A stretch of DNA of 8,718 nt from an uncultured Clostridia bacterium (GCA_944363005.1 CALVTV010000177.1:1-8718), one strand, 5' to 3'. Positions 1-5,781 are shown, counted from the stretch's first letter. Notes: a model not told the origin generated them from the letters alone. Program-made: numbers and translations.

Positions 1-2
1 GC

Positions 3-155
3 TTTGTCTTTGGCGGCGTCACGGATTACATTCGCCTGCTGCTGTTCTCGTTTCCCGTGTTTAATTTTGCGGATATTTGCATCACGCTTTCCATCGCGTA
101 TCTTTTCTTTCAAATGCTTACCGGTCAACTTGACCCACAGAGGAAGAAGACATGA
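3..155 (+). CDS. lspA: Lipoprotein signal peptidase II, C-terminal fragment (5' end outside window)
   Basis: Only the last 50 codons are in the window, ending at a TGA at 153-155. The visible protein has the C-terminal LspA signature: a GGVTDYI stretch, then FPVFNFAD, where the final Asp matches the second catalytic aspartate of this family of aspartyl membrane proteases. A hydrophobic last membrane segment follows (roughly ICITLSIAYLFFQML), then a short basic tail (RKKT). The other catalytic motif, GNxxDR, would lie just upstream of the window. LspA removes the signal peptide from prolipoproteins in the cytoplasmic membrane after lipid attachment. Its stop codon overlaps the start of the next gene as ATGA, so the two are probably translationally coupled. 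The lspA-rluD pair is a known Firmicute arrangement (lspA-ylyB in Bacillus subtilis), which supports the call despite the short fragment. Confidence 0.88.
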   Translation, partial: FVFGGVTDYIRLLLFSFPVFNFADICITLSIAYLFFQMLTGQLDPQRKKT

Positions 156-1063
156 ACCAAATCATCGAACTGGTCGTTTTGCCGGATGAAAGCGGCGAGC
201 GCATTGATTCTTACCTTCGACGCAAAACAGAGCTTTCCCGTTCCCGTTTGTCCGACCTGATATTGGGAGGCGCGCTATGCGTCGATGGACGTGAGCAGCT
301 CAAGCCCTCCTTTAAGGTGGAAGAAGGACAAACGATTCGCTTGACCGTGCCCCAAACGGAGCCGGTTGACATTGTGCCGCAGGACATTCCTCTGGACATC
401 CTGTATCAGGACCACGATATCGTCATCGTCAATAAACCCTGCGGCATGGTTGTCCATCCCGCGGCAGGCAATGCGCAGGGAACACTGGTCAATGCATTGC
501 TCTATCATATTCACGACCTGTCCGGCATTGGCGGAGAGATGCGTCCGGGTATCGTACATCGATTGGATAAGGATACCTCCGGACTGATTGTGATTGCAAA
601 GAACGATCGGGCCCACCAGGCCTTGAGTGAACAATTCAAATCACACAGCATGGAAAAGCGATACCGCGCGGTTGCATTTGGGCACTTTACTGAGAATCAG
701 GGCCTAATCGATGCGCCCATTGCCCGCCACCCTGTCGATCGCAAGAAGATGGCTGTCGTTCCTGGCGGGAAACCCTCTCAGACGGAGTGGCATGTGTTGG
801 CGTCTTTGCGCCAGGCCACATATCTGGACGTGCATTTGCTTACGGGGCGCACCCAGCAAATCCGCGTTCACATGCATTCCGTTGGTCATCCGCTTTTAGG
901 AGATCCCATTTATGCGCCAAACCTCAAATTTCCGGTTCGCATTCCGCGCCTGATGCTGCATGCCTATCATTTGCGTTTTTCCCATCCGACAACAGGGGAA
1001 AACATGGAAATCACGGCTCCGTTACCCGAACTTTTCACCGAAACGCTCGAGAAGCTGTCATAA
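152..1063 (+). CDS. rluD: 23S rRNA pseudouridine synthase, RluA/RluD family
   Basis: The 303-aa protein has the usual length and layout of the RluA/RluD family. An S4-like RNA-binding domain occupies about residues 13-75 (ERIDSYLRRK...SRSRLSDLI), followed by the catalytic domain. The catalytic motif HRLDKDTSG spans residues 136-144, and D139 is the expected catalytic aspartate. The second family motif, GRTQQIRVHMHSVGHPLLGDPIY, lies around residues 232-254. Such enzymes isomerise uridine to pseudouridine in RNA; RluD in Escherichia coli acts on 23S rRNA helix 69, but family members differ in target, so the exact site is inferred. The ATG at 152 overlaps the lspA stop (ATGA) and is preceded by AGAGGAAG as ribosome binding site. 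An intrinsic terminator starts at its stop codon, so the lspA-rluD transcript probably ends here. pyrR, which follows in B. subtilis, is absent. Confidence 0.93.
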   Translation: MNQIIELVVLPDESGERIDSYLRRKTELSRSRLSDLILGGALCVDGREQLKPSFKVEEGQTIRLTVPQTEPVDIVPQDIPLDILYQDHDIVIVNKPCGMVVHPAAGNAQGTLVNALLYHIHDLSGIGGEMRPGIVHRLDKDTSGLIVIAKNDRAHQALSEQFKSHSMEKRYRAVAFGHFTENQGLIDAPIARHPVDRKKMAVVPGGKPSQTEWHVLASLRQATYLDVHLLTGRTQQIRVHMHSVGHPLLGDPIYAPNLKFPVRIPRLMLHAYHLRFSHPTTGENMEITAPLPELFTETLEKLS

Positions 1064-1089
1064 AGCCGCTTTGGCGGCCTTTTTCTTTT
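1062..1089 (+). terminator. Intrinsic terminator after rluD
   Basis: GCCGC at 1065-1069 pairs with GCGGC at 1074-1078 around a TTTG loop. Flanking AAA (1062-1064) can pair with TTT (1080-1082) across a bulged C. The stem is followed by a T-rich tract (TTTTT C TTTT, 1080-1089). The left arm starts inside the rluD stop codon. The layout is that of a Rho-independent terminator closing the lspA-rluD unit. Confidence 0.8.
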
Positions 1090-1185
1090 GGCCATTTTTG
1101 CCCCAGCAGGGCCGATTATTGCCAGCATCGTTTCTCTATGATTCGCCCACGATAGAGTCGAGCTCACAGAAATGGAGGAACAGGC

Positions 1186-1674
1186 ATGGTCAGAATGAGC
1201 GTGCTTCGCAATTATCCGGTCATTTGTGGCAACGAACAGCTCGGCCTATTGCAAAATATCACGCTGGATGAAGCGCAAAAACAGGTTCGCGCGCTGATCG
1301 TCTCTTGCGGAATCCGTGGAAAACGGGTTGTTTTGCCAGAAGACGTTTCATCTGTCGGAGATGGCTTTATTCTGGCTGTTCAAGCGCATCGGTATAAGCG
1401 CATGCACGAGATTGAATCCTGCCGCTTTGTTCGGGATTCTGCCGGTCTGCTCGTTGGCTACGTCACGGATTACGCCATCGACGAAGACTCTCTGCGCATC
1501 TTGGCCATTGAAATGAAACCGGGCCATTTTGCAGGGCGTCTGTGTGGGCACCTTTGGATGTACCAGTACACACGGCCGGACAAGCAATCGCTTGAATTGA
1601 CCGTTCCTGTTTGCATGGGCAGTGAGCTGATTGGTGTAAGGGAGGAGACGGAAACATGCGAGTATCCACCATGA
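1186..1674 (+). CDS. PRC-barrel domain protein, two repeats
   Basis: This 162-aa soluble-looking protein has two PRC-barrel-like units. The first is at about residues 5-65 (LRNYPVI, then GNEQLGLLQNITLDE, then the VVLPEDVSSVGDGFILA end typical of the fold). The second is at about residues 80-115 (RFVRDSAGLLVGYVTDYAID, then LRILAIEMKPG). PRC barrels are small beta-barrels found in the photosynthetic reaction centre H subunit, in RimM and in sporulation-linked YlmC/YmxH-type proteins. No catalytic residues are visible, so a scaffolding or binding role is an inference. The ATG at 1186 follows TGGAGGAA (1172-1179) at good spacing; a second in-frame ATG at 1195 is less well placed. It overlaps the next small gene by 19 nt and probably shares a transcript with the AI-2E gene, a pairing that suggests an envelope-related role. 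I found no convincing promoter in 1090-1185. Confidence 0.75.
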   Translation: MVRMSVLRNYPVICGNEQLGLLQNITLDEAQKQVRALIVSCGIRGKRVVLPEDVSSVGDGFILAVQAHRYKRMHEIESCRFVRDSAGLLVGYVTDYAIDEDSLRILAIEMKPGHFAGRLCGHLWMYQYTRPDKQSLELTVPVCMGSELIGVREETETCEYPP

Positions 1675-1820
1675 GAGGGATGGCCGCAGGCGGCCTGCTG
1701 GGATTGACGGTTGGCGCGGGTCTGATGATGACGCCCCAGGGCAAGCGAATGAAGCGCGTTCTGATGAAAGGCGCACCGCAGCTGGCCAGACAGGTTGCCG
1801 GTTGCTGGACAATGAAATAA
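1656..1820 (+). CDS. Small single-pass membrane protein (54 aa), YtxH-like pattern
   Basis: A 54-codon frame runs from the ATG at 1656 to the TAA at 1818-1820. Its ribosome binding site, AAGGGAGGAG (1638-1647), is among the best in the window and explains nothing else, which is the main reason to call the gene. The protein begins MRVSTMRGMAAGG, has one glycine-rich hydrophobic segment (about residues 8-26, with small-xxx-small spacing), then a basic tail (PQGKRMKRVLMKG). This resembles the start of YtxH-like proteins (GxLLGxxxGAxxxLxxPxxGKxxR), but the match is by eye and the tail is short. The start lies inside the end of the PRC-barrel gene in another frame (19-nt overlap), which points to coupled translation. 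Function is unknown. A membrane anchor or partner for the neighbouring PRC-barrel or AI-2E protein is only a guess. Confidence 0.65.
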   Translation: MRVSTMRGMAAGGLLGLTVGAGLMMTPQGKRMKRVLMKGAPQLARQVAGCWTMK

Positions 1821-1827
1821 CCACTTC

Positions 1828-1863
1828 AGGCCGGTGAAGGCGCTGCATTGCGCCAACCGGCCT
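1828..1863 (+). other. Two-step RNA hairpin between the 54-aa gene and the AI-2E gene
   Basis: AGGCCGGT (1828-1835) is perfectly complementary to ACCGGCCT (1856-1863). Inside it GGCGC (1839-1843) pairs with GCGCC (1850-1854) around a TGCATT loop. The stem is very stable (13 GC-rich pairs with a small internal loop), but CTCTTCC follows rather than a T run. It could be a weak or factor-dependent terminator, or a processing or stabilising element that makes downstream expression differ from upstream. It ends 24 nt before the ribosome binding site of the next gene. Confidence 0.6.
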
Positions 1864-1899
1864 CTTCCAATAGATTTCCTAGAAATCGGAGGTGTTACC

Positions 1900-2925
1900 A
1901 TGCTTGCAGCGACAAAAAAGTCCTGGTTCATCGCGATAGGATTGGCTTTGCTAGCCGTTTTCCTCTATCAAAAGCGCGCCACACTTTGGCAAATTGCCAC
2001 GGTGACCGCATTCTCCGGTGCTTTTACATTGCTTCTTGCGCCGGTTTGCAGTTGGTTGGAAAGAAAAGGTTGCTCCAGTGCAACTGCCGCGATTCTTTCC
2101 ATTGCGCTGCTCTTTTTGACCATCGTTATTCTGCTTTCCGCTTTTATTCCTTACCTGGTCGCGCACTCAATCGATCTGTTTCGCAGCGTGACGCCGACTA
2201 TCACGAAACTTTTCTCTTATTTAGAAAACATTCTGGTGCAATATGGCGTGCAGATTGAGCAGAAGGATAAAGTGATCAATCTGCTGACTTCTTCGGCGAC
2301 GGCCATCACCACACGAGTTGCTCGCGGAAGCATGGCCTTTGCTCAGCAGGCTGGCTTGATCGGCTTTTCCCTGGTGATCGCGTATTATTTGCTAAGAGAG
2401 CGTCGAATCGTCGCCAATCACCTCATTCTGTGTTTGCCCATTCATTGGAGAACGTCCTTCCTTTGCGCGCTGCTTGGCTGCAAAAACGCCGTACTGGGCT
2501 ACCTGTCCGGTGTGCTCAAAACCAGTCTGTTTGTCGGCGGCGCAACGCTGCTGGGGCTTTTGCTGCTCGGGGTTCGCGATGCGTTCCTTCTGGCTTTGTT
2601 CATGGGTTTTTTTGAGGTGCTGCCGTATATTGGGCCCGTTCTGGGCGCAATCCCGATTTTGCTGGTGACGCTGCCGGAAGGCATGTATCGCGCGCTGCTG
2701 AGCTTGGGCCTGGTGATCATCGTTCAGCAAATCGAAGGGAATTTTGTCAGTCCCTACTTTACCGCCTCCAGCACCTCGATTCATCCGCTCACGGCATTGA
2801 TCAGCGTATTCATACTCGGCAGTTTAATGGGCCTGTGGGGCATCGTATTGGCCATACCGCTAGTCGTCACGCTGCGCAGTGTATACTGGTCGATTCGACA
2901 AATGACCGCCCTCATGAATCGGTAA
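1900..2925 (+). CDS. AI-2E family transporter (PerM/YrrI-like membrane protein)
   Basis: The 341-aa protein is strongly hydrophobic. It has a predicted membrane hairpin near the N-terminus (about residues 8-50), a third segment at about 62-86, a long soluble stretch at about 90-145 and four or five more segments after about 148. The C-terminal half carries the family's best marks: FFEVLPYIGPVLGAIP, then QQIEGNFVSPYF, then a final GLWGIVLAIPLVV segment. The family includes TqsA (AI-2 export) and Na+/H+ antiporter-like members, so the substrate cannot be read here. The ATG at 1900 is chosen because CGGAGGTG (1888-1894) precedes it. The frame is open upstream to 1834, but that stretch lies in a hairpin and lacks a ribosome binding site. 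In B. subtilis the related yrrI lies just before alaS-yrzL(ireB)-yrrK(ruvX)-yrzB; the same order is kept here except for alaS. Confidence 0.85.
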   Translation: MLAATKKSWFIAIGLALLAVFLYQKRATLWQIATVTAFSGAFTLLLAPVCSWLERKGCSSATAAILSIALLFLTIVILLSAFIPYLVAHSIDLFRSVTPTITKLFSYLENILVQYGVQIEQKDKVINLLTSSATAITTRVARGSMAFAQQAGLIGFSLVIAYYLLRERRIVANHLILCLPIHWRTSFLCALLGCKNAVLGYLSGVLKTSLFVGGATLLGLLLLGVRDAFLLALFMGFFEVLPYIGPVLGAIPILLVTLPEGMYRALLSLGLVIIVQQIEGNFVSPYFTASSTSIHPLTALISVFILGSLMGLWGIVLAIPLVVTLRSVYWSIRQMTALMNR

Positions 2926-2932
2926 GAAAAGA

Positions 2933-2961
2933 TTGAAACCTGCCGACTTATCGTGTATAAT
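2933..2961 (+). promoter_or_regulatory. Sigma-A-type promoter for ireB-ruvX block
   Basis: A -35 box TTGAAA (2933-2938) and a perfect -10 box TATAAT (2956-2961) are separated by exactly 17 bp. Transcription should begin near 2967-2970, giving a leader of about 25 nt before the ireB start at 2995. The promoter starts 7 nt after the AI-2E stop codon. No terminator separates the two genes, so read-through from upstream is also possible. Confidence 0.85.
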
Positions 2962-2994
2962 AGGTTCGACAAGAAGAGGGGAGGACAGCTTGCC

Positions 2995-3255
2995 ATGATC
3001 AATTCGGATATGGGCACGCAGCAGTTCAAGACCATCAGTGAGAATCCGGACGACGCGCAGACGATTCTTCTTTGCGTGTATCACGCGCTTTCTGCGAAGG
3101 GTTATGATCCGATCACGCAGATTGTCGGGTATTTGATCAGCGGCGATCCGACCTATATTACAAGCTACCAAAATGCACGCTCACTCATTTGCAGAATCGA
3201 TCGCGATGAATTGCTCGAGGAGCTCGTTCAGTTTTATCTGTCCAAGAATATCTGA
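2995..3255 (+). CDS. ireB: IreB family regulatory phosphoprotein (UPF0297, YrzL)
   Basis: The 86-aa protein matches the short, highly conserved UPF0297 family along its length: AQTILLCVYHALSAKGYDP, then ITQIVGYLISGDPTYIT, then RDELLEELVQFYL. In Enterococcus faecalis, IreB is a target of the Ser/Thr kinase IreK and negatively affects cephalosporin resistance; it is phosphorylated on N-terminal threonines. Here S4 and T8 sit in about the matching places, which is inference from alignment by eye. The ATG at 2995 is chosen because GAGGGGAGGA (2976-2985) precedes it and because the upstream GTG at 2953 falls inside the -10 region. ruvX begins 8 nt after its stop, so the two are co-transcribed. Kinase IreK and phosphatase IreP are not in the window. 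Confidence 0.93.
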   Translation: MINSDMGTQQFKTISENPDDAQTILLCVYHALSAKGYDPITQIVGYLISGDPTYITSYQNARSLICRIDRDELLEELVQFYLSKNI

Positions 3256-3263
3256 GGTGTGGC

Positions 3264-3971
3264 ATGGACAAACGAATTGTTGCCCTGGATGTGGGGGACA
3301 GGCGAATCGGCATCGCCGTCAGCGACCCGCTTGGATTGACTGCGCAGCCGGTTGAAACGTATACGCGAGTGGGATACGGTCCGGATACGCGCCGGATTGC
3401 GGAAATTGCGTCGCAATATGAAACGGATCAGATTCTATGCGGCCTTCCGCTGAACATGGACGGAACTCAGGGGTTTCAGGTCGAAAAAGTGCGTGAATTT
3501 GCAGCAAAGCTCGAAGAAGCAGGACTGCAAGTGACTTTTTACGACGAACGCATGACGACGGTCTTGGCCGAACAGGCGCTTCTTGAAGCCGATATGCGGC
3601 GCGATCATCGCAAAAAAAAGGTGGACATGGTCGCCGCTGTTATGATTTTGCAATCCTACCTTGACGCGCAACGTGCAGATTTGACACAAGGCGAGGAACC
3701 GGAAGAGGAAACAGAAGATGACGCGCTCGTGATGGAGGATGAAAACGGAGAGCAAATCCGTTTTCGGTTGGCCGCTACGATCGATTATGCGGGGGAAACA
3801 TACGTGCTGCTCTCCTGCCTTGAAAGCGCCGGCGATTTTGAGCGCGATGAGAGCTTGATCATGCTCGCTACACAGGATGATGCGGGTGAACCCTGTTATC
3901 AGTCCCTGGAGGATGACGAGCTGATTGCCGCCGTTTATGATGCGTATCTTCGCCAAAGTGAAGAGGATTGA
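3264..3971 (+). CDS. ruvX: RuvX/YqgF putative Holliday junction resolvase fused to a C-terminal DUF1292-like domain
   Basis: The 235-aa protein is about 95 residues longer than a usual YqgF/RuvX (about 140 aa). Residues 1-136 form the RNase H-like YqgF domain: ALDVGDRRIGIAVSDPLGLTA with D9, LCGLPLNMDGTQG, FYDERMTT (D94-E95-R96) and KKKVDMVAAVMILQSYLD (D121), so the acidic active-site set is present. The family acts on branched nucleic acid; a role in maturing the 16S rRNA 5' end has been shown for E. coli YqgF. After an acidic linker (about 138-153), residues about 155-230 look like DUF1292/YrzB (VMEDENGEQIRFRLAATIDY, then GETYVLLSC, with a final helix DDELIAAVYDAYL). In B. subtilis these are two genes (yrrK, yrzB). 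The frame is continuous with no stop or slippery junction at the linker. The start follows GAGGTG (3254-3259), which overlaps the ireB stop region. Confidence 0.92.
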   Translation: MDKRIVALDVGDRRIGIAVSDPLGLTAQPVETYTRVGYGPDTRRIAEIASQYETDQILCGLPLNMDGTQGFQVEKVREFAAKLEEAGLQVTFYDERMTTVLAEQALLEADMRRDHRKKKVDMVAAVMILQSYLDAQRADLTQGEEPEEETEDDALVMEDENGEQIRFRLAATIDYAGETYVLLSCLESAGDFERDESLIMLATQDDAGEPCYQSLEDDELIAAVYDAYLRQSEED

Positions 3972-4013
3972 TATCTGACAGTTTTACAAAGTGGACTGGA
4001 AAGGAGTGTTACC

Positions 4014-4385
4014 ATGGCTGAATCGTTGGAAATGGAAGACGAAGAGTGGTTTGAAATCAGCGATGCCACGGGCAAGCGCTCCGCCATGCGTCATTTGGCG
4101 ACGCTCAGCGTGAATGGAAAGACGTATTATCTCCTTGATGCTGTCGAGGACGATGAATCGGGCTTTTTGCTCGTGCGCGAGGACTGCACGATGGACGGTA
4201 TGCAGGAATACGTGATCGCCGATGATGAACACGAGATTGAAGATGTCCTGGGAAAACTGATTGCGCATACGCTGTCGCAGATGATGGATCAAACGTGGAC
4301 GGAGAAGGACGAAGTCTGTTCTTGCGGCATTAAGCATAGGCCGGGCGAATTCTGCTTCTGTGATGACGAGGATCTTTTGCAATAA
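4014..4385 (+). CDS. DUF1292-like protein with cysteine-rich C-terminal tail
   Basis: The 123-aa acidic protein starts at an ATG placed 7 nt after AAGGAG (4001-4006). Residues about 12-95 resemble DUF1292/YrzB and also the C-terminal domain of the preceding RuvX: WFEISDATGK, then LATLSVNGKTYYLLDAV, then an acidic C-terminal helix (HEIEDVLGKLIAHTL). The LATLSVNGKTYYLL stretch lines up with LAATIDYAGETYVLL of RuvX, so the two are probably paralogous domains. The tail adds four cysteines as C102-S-C104 and C114-F-C116 with H108 between, which could bind a metal. The spacing resembles but does not match SEC-C motifs. DUF1292 has no established biochemical role. The gene lies 42 nt after ruvX, in the place of yrzB. 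mltG, which follows in B. subtilis, is not here, and no clear terminator follows. Confidence 0.8.
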   Translation: MAESLEMEDEEWFEISDATGKRSAMRHLATLSVNGKTYYLLDAVEDDESGFLLVREDCTMDGMQEYVIADDEHEIEDVLGKLIAHTLSQMMDQTWTEKDEVCSCGIKHRPGEFCFCDDEDLLQ

Positions 4386-4420
4386 AACTCTGCATGCGCT
4401 CAAAAACGGGAATTTTATGC

Positions 4421-4449
4421 TTGCCTTCGCCCTTTAAATCATGTATAAT
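4421..4449 (+). promoter_or_regulatory. Sigma-A-type promoter for the pheS T-box leader
   Basis: A -35 box TTGCCT (4421-4426) and a perfect -10 box TATAAT (4444-4449) are separated by 17 bp. Transcription should start near 4455-4458, giving a leader of about 270 nt before pheS. The promoter lies within a long inverted repeat (listed separately), so access by RNA polymerase may be controlled in addition to the T-box. Confidence 0.85.
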
Positions 4450-4465
4450 ACATCTAAAGGCGAAG
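4425..4465. repeat. 41-bp interrupted inverted repeat enclosing the pheS promoter
   Basis: CTTCGCC (4425-4431) is the exact reverse complement of GGCGAAG (4459-4465). Inside, TTTA (4433-4436) pairs with TAAA (4455-4458), with one extra C at 4432 on the left arm. In the centre ATGTAT-A-ATACAT (4441-4453) is a 13-bp palindrome that contains the TATAAT box. Together 17 positions per arm match. It could be an operator for a dimeric regulator or, in read-through RNA, a hairpin. No T run follows the right arm, so a terminator is unlikely. Confidence 0.65.
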
Positions 4466-4494
4466 ATTGAGACAATGCCCGCGTCCCAGGTTTT

Positions 4495-4705
4495 CGACAG
4501 AGAGAGCGGAACGTGGCTGTAATTCTGCTCCGTTAATCTGCGGGAAATTCACTCAGGAGCTTCTCTGTTGATACGTAGACAGAGACGGTTGACCCGTTAT
4601 CGTGTCAAAGACCTTACCGTGTGCGAAAAAACACACGCGAGGTAAAAATTGGGTGGTACCACGAGGAATTCAGCCTCGTCCCTTTTTGTGGACGAGGCTT
4701 TTTTC
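4495..4705 (+). promoter_or_regulatory. T-box riboswitch leader, phenylalanine-specific (pheST)
   Basis: The conserved T-box GGGTGGTACCACG lies at 4651-4663. The base of stem I pairs 4495-4504 (CGACAGAGAG) with 4561-4570 (TTCTCTGTTG, two G-T pairs). The specifier is read as TTC at 4548-4550, followed by ACTCAGGAGC as often seen after T-box specifiers, and it fits the downstream Phe-tRNA synthetase. A stem II-like element pairs GATACG (4570-4575) with CGTGTC (4601-4606). Stem III lies at about 4614-4645 with a CGTGTG/CACACG hairpin. The antiterminator pairs GGG (4651-4653) with CCC (4680-4682) and ACGAGG (4661-4666) with CCTCGT (4674-4679), leaving TGGTACC as the bulge. The TGGT bulge pairs with an ACCA tRNA end, as expected for tRNA-Phe. 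Uncharged tRNA-Phe would favour antitermination. Stem I, at about 76 nt, is shorter than I would expect. Confidence 0.94.
4672..4704 (+). terminator. Intrinsic terminator of the pheS T-box
   Basis: GCCTCGTCC (4673-4681) pairs with GGACGAGGC (4690-4698) around an 8-nt loop and is followed by six Ts (4699-4704). Its left arm overlaps the right strand of the antiterminator (4674-4682), so the two folds exclude each other, as a T-box switch needs. The terminator ends 25 nt before the pheS start. Confidence 0.93.
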
Positions 4706-4728
4706 TGTTAAAAGGAGGAATTTGTACG

Positions 4729-5763
4729 ATGGATATGCATGAGCAACTGCGCAAAATCCAGGAAGACGCCCTCGCCGCGCTGGAGTCGGTTAGCGATAAA
4801 GCAAGCCTGGATGCGCTGCGTCTCAAGTTACTGGGCAAAAAGGGCGAGCTGACGTTGTTGCTGCGCTCGATGGGACAATTGCCCGCGGAGATGCGCCCGA
4901 AGGCGGGACAGATGATCAATGAAGTTCGTGAACAGCTGACCGCACGAATGGATGAACTGGACGGCAAAATCCGCAAAATTGAGCAGGAAAAGAAGCTGGC
5001 CCGTGAGGCGATCGACGTCACCGAGCCGCGCAAGCACACGCCGCTGGGCAGCATGCATCCGATTTCCCTTGTTCAGGATCAACTGCTTCAGGTGTTCACT
5101 GGCATGGGATTCGACGTCGTAGAGGGACCGGAAGTAGAGTACGATCACTTCAATTTCGAATTGCTCAACCTCCCGAAGAATCATCCCGCCCGCGATGCAC
5201 AGGACACGTTCTACATCGAAGAGAACATCGTGCTGCGCACGCACACTTCCCCCGTGCAGGCGCGCACCATGCTCACGCGCAAGCCTCCGATTCGCATCGT
5301 CTGTCCCGGCCGCGTATACCGCGCCGATGAAGTCGATGCTACGCATTCTCCGGTGTTCCATCAGATGGAAGGACTCGTCATCGATCAGGATGTCACCATG
5401 TCGGACCTCAAGGGCACGCTGGATGCCTTTGCGAAGGCGCTCTATGGAGACAACGTGACGACGCGGTTCCGTCCGTCCTTCTTCCCGTTCACGGAACCGT
5501 CAGCTGAAGTCGATCTGACTTGCGTAAACTGCCACGGCAAAGGCTGCCGCGTCTGCAAGGGAACCGGTTGGATTGAGGTTCTCGGCGCGGGCATGGTCAA
5601 TCCGAAGGTTTTGGATATGTGCGGTATCGACAGCCAGAAATACAGTGGCTTCGCATTTGGCGTGGGCTTGGAGCGCATTGTCATGCTGCGTTACGGCATT
5701 ACGGACATGCGCGCGCTGTATGAAGGGGATGTCCGCTTCCTGTCTCAGTTCCGCGAAGACTAA
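4729..5763 (+). CDS. pheS: Phenylalanine--tRNA ligase, alpha subunit
   Basis: The 344-aa protein is the catalytic subunit of the heterotetrameric class II synthetase that charges tRNA-Phe with Phe using ATP. The N-terminal 90 residues form the expected coiled-coil tRNA-binding arm (LKLLGKKGELTLLLRSMGQLP). Motif 1 starts near HPISLVQDQLLQVFTGMGFD. HTSP is at residues 172-175, motif 2 is in IRIVCPGRVYRADEVDATHS, and motif 3 is GFAFGVGLER at 307-316. A CxxC-x4-CxxC cluster (C265, C268, C273, C276) precedes GWIEVLGAGMV, as in other bacterial PheS. The start at 4729 follows AAAGGAGGA (4711-4719); the frame is open back to 4621, but that part lies in the T-box terminator. A second ATG two codons on (4735) is possible but farther from the binding site. 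pheT follows after 18 nt. Confidence 0.97.
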   Translation: MDMHEQLRKIQEDALAALESVSDKASLDALRLKLLGKKGELTLLLRSMGQLPAEMRPKAGQMINEVREQLTARMDELDGKIRKIEQEKKLAREAIDVTEPRKHTPLGSMHPISLVQDQLLQVFTGMGFDVVEGPEVEYDHFNFELLNLPKNHPARDAQDTFYIEENIVLRTHTSPVQARTMLTRKPPIRIVCPGRVYRADEVDATHSPVFHQMEGLVIDQDVTMSDLKGTLDAFAKALYGDNVTTRFRPSFFPFTEPSAEVDLTCVNCHGKGCRVCKGTGWIEVLGAGMVNPKVLDMCGIDSQKYSGFAFGVGLERIVMLRYGITDMRALYEGDVRFLSQFRED

Positions 5764-5781
5764 TGTTGGAGGTTGGAAACG

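Noticed and set aside
1114..1157. Possible promoter (TTGCCA, TATGAT) and CTCTAT/ATAGAG inverted repeat upstream of the PRC-barrel gene
   Set aside because: The spacer between the two boxes is only 12 bp. The 6-bp arms with a 12-nt loop could easily be chance. The 1090-1185 gap must hold a start signal, but I cannot identify it.
1834..1899. Upstream in-frame ATG extending the AI-2E protein by 22 residues
   Set aside because: The extension overlaps the hairpin at 1828-1863 and has no ribosome binding site. CGGAGGTG lies just before the ATG at 1900.
3612..3619. Run of eight A in ruvX
   Set aside because: It encodes the lysines of the conserved KKKVD motif of the YqgF family, so coding constraint explains it. 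The run is short compared with that in aroE.
4386..4420. Possible terminator after the DUF1292-like gene
   Set aside because: Only a 4-bp GCAT/ATGC pairing and loose A/T complementarity are visible, too weak to call.
4621..4728. Upstream extension of the pheS frame
   Set aside because: It lies in the T-box, antiterminator and terminator. The strong AAAGGAGGA site precedes the ATG at 4729.
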